From contig NZ_AUEK01000012.1 of the NCBI RefSeq assembly GCF_000425945.1, positions 170,445 through 234,444 on the forward strand: a stretch of DNA of 64,000 nt. The letters run 5' to 3'. Below, piece by piece: positions 61,493-64,000 of the stretch. The notes beneath the pieces were generated by a model. It was given only the letters and a program-made list of their open reading frames with translations, had not been told where the DNA came from and did not search any database. The stretch's first letter is position 1. Each line of letters opens with the position of its first letter. The position numbers and the translations under genes are program-made. The DNA is from Candidatus Solirubrobacter pratensis (GTDB taxonomy: Bacteria; Actinomycetota; Thermoleophilia; Solirubrobacterales; Solirubrobacteraceae).

Positions 61493-61957
61493 GTGGCGAA
61501 CAGTACACCACAGGGAACTATCGGACCCGACTTCGCGCTGCTCGTGGTCGGCGCCTCGCGGCCGGTCGCCGACCGGCTCGACGCCGCGGTCCGGCGCGCC
61601 GGCATCGACGACATGCGCTCGTCGTTCGGGTTCGTGATCCGCGCCCTGGCGGACTCGCCCCAGGGACTGACCGAGCTGGCGGAGCGGCTCGGCGTGACCA
61701 AGCAGGCGGCTATCAAGGTCATCGACGAGATGGAGGCGCGCGGCTTCCTCGCGCGCGAGCCGCACCCGGCCGACCGGCGGGCCAAGATCCTCGCGCTGAC
61801 CGACAAGGGCCGGCGCGTGCGCGAGGCGGCGCTCGCCGAGAGCCGCAGGATGGAGCGCGAGCTGCGGTGCGCGCTCGGCGACGCGGACGTCGACGCGCTG
61901 CGCCGCGTGCTCGTGCGCTTCAGCGGCGAAGGCGACGGCGCCCGCCCGGTCTGGTGA
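61493..61957 (+). CDS. MarR-family transcriptional regulator
   Basis: A 154-residue MarR regulator from GTG 61493 (an ATG at 61469, overlapping the cupin start, is the alternative). After the dimer helices, LTELAERLGVTKQAAIKVIDEMEARGFLAREPHPADRRAKILALTDKGRRV gives helix-turn-helix and wing. Divergent from the cupin with nearly no spacer, a common arrangement for a ligand-released repressor of its neighbour and itself. It is convergent with, and overlaps by 38 bp, the gamma-carbonic anhydrase-like gene. Confidence 0.85.
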   Translation: MANSTPQGTIGPDFALLVVGASRPVADRLDAAVRRAGIDDMRSSFGFVIRALADSPQGLTELAERLGVTKQAAIKVIDEMEARGFLAREPHPADRRAKILALTDKGRRVREAALAESRRMERELRCALGDADVDALRRVLVRFSGEGDGARPVW

Positions 61958-62540
61958 GCCGGTCCTCCTTGTGGGCGCCGAACCAGGCGGCCTGTCGCTC
62001 CATCCGCTCGCGCGCGCTCGCGTCGCGCGGCAGCCCGTAGACGGTCCCTGGGAAGTCGAGCCTCTCCTGCACCGCCCAGATGTCGTCATGGCGATCGGGC
62101 GGGAGGATCTGCGCCGGGTCGCCGACCGCAACCCAGCCGATCGGCACCGTCGCGCCGTCCTCGAGCGCCGTTTTGACGTGCACGACGCCGTTGATGCGCA
62201 CCTCGACGCGGTTGCCGAGCCGCGCGCCCAGAAACAGCGAGGCGCCGGTCGCGATGAACGACCCCTCGCCGATCGTGCAGCCGTTGATGTGCGCGTGCGG
62301 CCCGATCAGCACGTCGTCGCCGAGGACGACGGGGTGCGCCGCGCGGGCGCGCACGAGCGCCAACTCCATCACGACGCAGCGCGCGCCGATCTCCACGCGC
62401 CCGTCCTCGGCGCTCACGACCGCGCCGAACAGTACGCGCGCGTCCTCGCCGACGCGAACGTCGCCGCACAGGACCGCGTTCGGCGCGACGTACGCGCTCG
62501 GGTGGACCTCGGGAACGCTTCCGCGATGCTCGATCTCCAT
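61920..62540 (-). CDS. Gamma-carbonic anhydrase-like hexapeptide-repeat protein
   Basis: A 206-residue left-handed beta-helix protein with imperfect hexapeptide repeats: VHPSAYVAPNAVLCGDVRVGEDARVLFGAVVSAEDG through LIGPHAHINGCTIGEGSFIATGASLFLGARLG. His residues at HPVVLGD and GPHAHINGC are in positions used for zinc in the gamma-class trimer. The C-terminal helix ends ERQAAWFGAHKEDRL. Could be a carbonic anhydrase or a related PaaY/YrdA-type protein. It overlaps MarR tail-to-tail. Confidence 0.82.
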   Translation of the reverse strand: MEIEHRGSVPEVHPSAYVAPNAVLCGDVRVGEDARVLFGAVVSAEDGRVEIGARCVVMELALVRARAAHPVVLGDDVLIGPHAHINGCTIGEGSFIATGASLFLGARLGNRVEVRINGVVHVKTALEDGATVPIGWVAVGDPAQILPPDRHDDIWAVQERLDFPGTVYGLPRDASARERMERQAAWFGAHKEDRLTRPGGRRRLRR

Positions 62541-62624
62541 GCGGCGGGACGCTACGACACGACGGTCGCCGTCGGTGAGCGCGTCGACGATCGCCGCAGC
62601 GCCGGGGTAGCCGTCGCGGCGCCC

Positions 62625-63003
62625 TGATCGCGAGCGGGGCGCGGAAGCTCACACGGATCTTCAGTCGGCGGGCGCCGTGCATGTGGACGTGCCCGAGGCG
62701 GACGTCGAGCTTGCGGGCGGCCTGGGCGTCGGCCGGCGGGCGGGCGTAGCCGACGAGCGGGCACGTCACGATCGCGGGGCCGGTGCGCGGCGAGTGAGCG
62801 GGGCACTGGCTGCCGTCGCGATAGGTGACGCGTTCGAGCGGGTAGTCGCGCCGCCCGAGCGCAGTGACTCCCACGATCTGGGCGACGCCGCGAGCGACGT
62901 CGTGGTACGTGATCGAGCTCGCCTGCGGGCCGAGCCGACCATACGCGAGCGCACGCTGTTCGGCGGCGGGGCAGCGAACCTGGATCGGGTCACCCGATGA
63001 CAC
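62625..63003 (-). pseudogene. Truncated hypothetical, probably secreted in its complete form
   Basis: From ATG 63003 a coding-like chain runs MSSGDPIQVRCPAAEQRALAYG, ITYHDVARGVAQIVGVTAL, VTYRDGSQCPAHSPRTGPAIVTCPLVGYARPPA and LKIRVSFRAPLAIR. The frame then turns Arg-rich, and a neighbouring frame takes over (GYPGAAAIVDALTDGDRRVVAS) up to the start of the next gene. No signal peptide precedes it; repeat DNA lies immediately upstream. Likely an exported Cys-pair protein that lost its 5' end and suffered a frameshift near 62630. Confidence 0.45.
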
Positions 63004-63062
63004 AAACCATCGTCACGATTCAGGCGCACGGCGAAATCACGGACGGGGTGCGACGCCACCGC

Positions 63063-63089
63063 TCCTGTCAGGCGAAAGCGCAAGCGCTG
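63063..63089 (+). repeat. Box B of dispersed repeat
   Basis: TCCTGTCAGGCGAAAGCGCA followed by AGCGCTG. A partial box A-like ACGGACGGGGTGCGACGCC lies 27 bp upstream. Between two minus-strand genes. Confidence 0.5.
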
Positions 63090-63194
63090 TTCGTCCCTGC
63101 CGCTACCGACGCCGCCGTCTCAATCGCATCGGAGCCGAGTGCTGGGCGGCGTCTGCGCACCGGGAGCTAATCCCGCGGTGAGCCTCGGTCTCTG

Positions 63195-64000
63195 CTAACT
63201 GCGGCAGCGAACGTCGGAGCCGCTGAACAGACGGCGGCAGGGCGGAAGGCGCGTGTGGCTGCGGGCGGCGCCGGCGACGGCCTGCACCGCGCGGATGACG
63301 GCGGACGGCTGGCCGCTGCGTGATGAGGGAACGTCGTGATTGCTGGCAAGCGCGACGACGTGCACGCTGTTGTCGGACAGCGCGGCGAGCTCGTCCTGCA
63401 TCCTGTTCCAAAGCTGTTTCAGGGCGCGGCCGAGCCGTGCCGGCGTGTGCGGGAAGTTGTCCTGTCGGCCGGCCGTGATGACGGCCAGCGGCATGTCACC
63501 AAGGGTTGTGACCCGGCTGGCGAGCGCCTCGCCGGCGGCGAGGTCGATGCTCCCCATCACGGCGGTCGCCAGCCCACGACGGATTTCCGGCGCCTGCGAC
63601 GCGGGCCAGATGGCGAGCTGGCGTCGTCGTCCGTCGCGGCCCATCGTGTCGATGAGGACGAGCCCCGCCGTCTCCGTTGGATAGAGGTGCGCGAACACGC
63701 GCGCCAGGACCCCGCCGTAGGAGTGGCCCACCAGCACGTACGGCGGTTCGACGCGGGCGCGGCCGAGCAGCCGCCGAAGGTCGGCGATCTCGTCGCGTGC
63801 GTCACGCACGCCCGGCGGCGCGACGCTGTTGCCCGTGCCCGCGCGGTCGTAGGCACAGGCCCGAGTGCTGCGGCCGACCTCGGGCTGCACGTCTCGCCAG
63901 GAAAACGTGTCCGCGCCGAAGCCGGCCTCCAGCACGACGGTTGGGCTGCCCGAACCCACGCACTCCAGGTAGAGGCTGCGCCTGCCCCCGATCGCGACGA
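63195..64000 (-). CDS. Alpha/beta hydrolase, 5' end outside the window
   Basis: At least 268 residues, open at the window edge (the frame continues through GRRSLYLECVGSG before PTVVLEAGFG). The oxyanion region is VVLEAGFGADTFSWRDVQPEVG, YDRAGTGNS follows, and the nucleophile elbow is VGHSYGGVLAR. An acid near DTMGRD and a late His in ASNHDVPSSRSGQPSAV complete the triad. Cytosolic or exported form cannot be decided without the N-terminus. Esterase, lactonase or peptidase-like activity is possible. Confidence 0.82.
   Translation of the reverse strand, partial: VAIGGRRSLYLECVGSGSPTVVLEAGFGADTFSWRDVQPEVGRSTRACAYDRAGTGNSVAPPGVRDARDEIADLRRLLGRARVEPPYVLVGHSYGGVLARVFAHLYPTETAGLVLIDTMGRDGRRRQLAIWPASQAPEIRRGLATAVMGSIDLAAGEALASRVTTLGDMPLAVITAGRQDNFPHTPARLGRALKQLWNRMQDELAALSDNSVHVVALASNHDVPSSRSGQPSAVIRAVQAVAGAARSHTRLPPCRRLFSGSDVRCRS

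Noticed and set aside
60949..62040. Long plus-strand frame across the cupin and MarR region
   Set aside because: Arg/Ala-rich shadow frame. The cupin and MarR motifs are in other frames with sensible starts.

Overview
The DNA is GC-rich throughout (roughly 70%), with dense short overlaps of the ATGA type. It carries several families typical of high-GC Actinobacteria: DUF6328 and DUF892 proteins, GAF-HisKA_3 kinases, an ECF sigma factor with a SnoaL-like C-terminus, and a tyrosine recombinase of the kind ending LQGID..EIIDxVH. The gene set and the recombinase suggest the class Thermoleophilia (Solirubrobacterales-like). That is an inference from protein style, not from a marker gene. No rRNA, tRNA or CRISPR array was recognised.

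Region 1 (1-19.8 kb) is compact and mostly intact. It holds an isochorismatase-like hydrolase without the usual catalytic Cys, a short beta-carbonic anhydrase, a DUF892 ferritin-like protein, a DUF6328 membrane protein and a fold-type-I amino-acid decarboxylase. A three-gene glycan cassette follows (DUF354 glycosyltransferase-like, sugar transferase, asparagine synthase-like amidotransferase). Then come a Tat-exported sulfatase, an orphan sensor kinase, a first hydantoinase A/B pair and a royal-jelly/SMP-30-like propeller protein.

Region 2 (19.8-28 kb) is a zone of gene decay. Small intact genes alternate with frameshifted or truncated ones: a VOC protein, an unknown protein, a MarR fragment, a severed ABC permease pair and an alpha/beta hydrolase with an in-frame stop. 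A dispersed intergenic repeat recurs here and later. It has two boxes that can pair into a long imperfect hairpin, and several copies sit in gaps between convergent genes.

Region 3 (28.2-38.1 kb) is the most striking part. A 3126-residue secreted YD/RHS-repeat protein ends in a short Cys/His domain resembling an HNH/Endo VII-type nuclease. A Suppressor-of-fused (SUFU) gene follows after 9 bp. This is the layout of a polymorphic toxin and its immunity gene. A Crp/Fnr-type gene from the other side runs antisense through the end of the SUFU gene.

Region 4 (38.6-51.3 kb) has a metallo-beta-lactamase-fold protein, a tyrosine recombinase that has lost its nucleophile codon to a frameshift, a second orphan GAF kinase, and a catabolic cluster. 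The cluster has SDR, hyuB and hyuA on one strand and an FAD amine oxidase-like gene with a GntR regulator on the other, around one AT-rich divergent promoter. It fits use of a cyclic amide or N-methylated compound.

Region 5 (51.3-64 kb) has an epimerase/ECF41-type sigma pair with a TGTCACA promoter candidate and an ECF sigma/membrane-anchored partner pair. It also holds a VOC protein, a flavin hydroxylase, a divergent MarR/cupin pair, a gamma-carbonic anhydrase-like protein and a partial alpha/beta hydrolase at the edge. Pseudogenes, repeat pieces and a 65-71 bp direct repeat lie between them. The single-base frameshifts could be true decay or assembly errors. The intact 9.4 kb RHS frame argues against widespread error.
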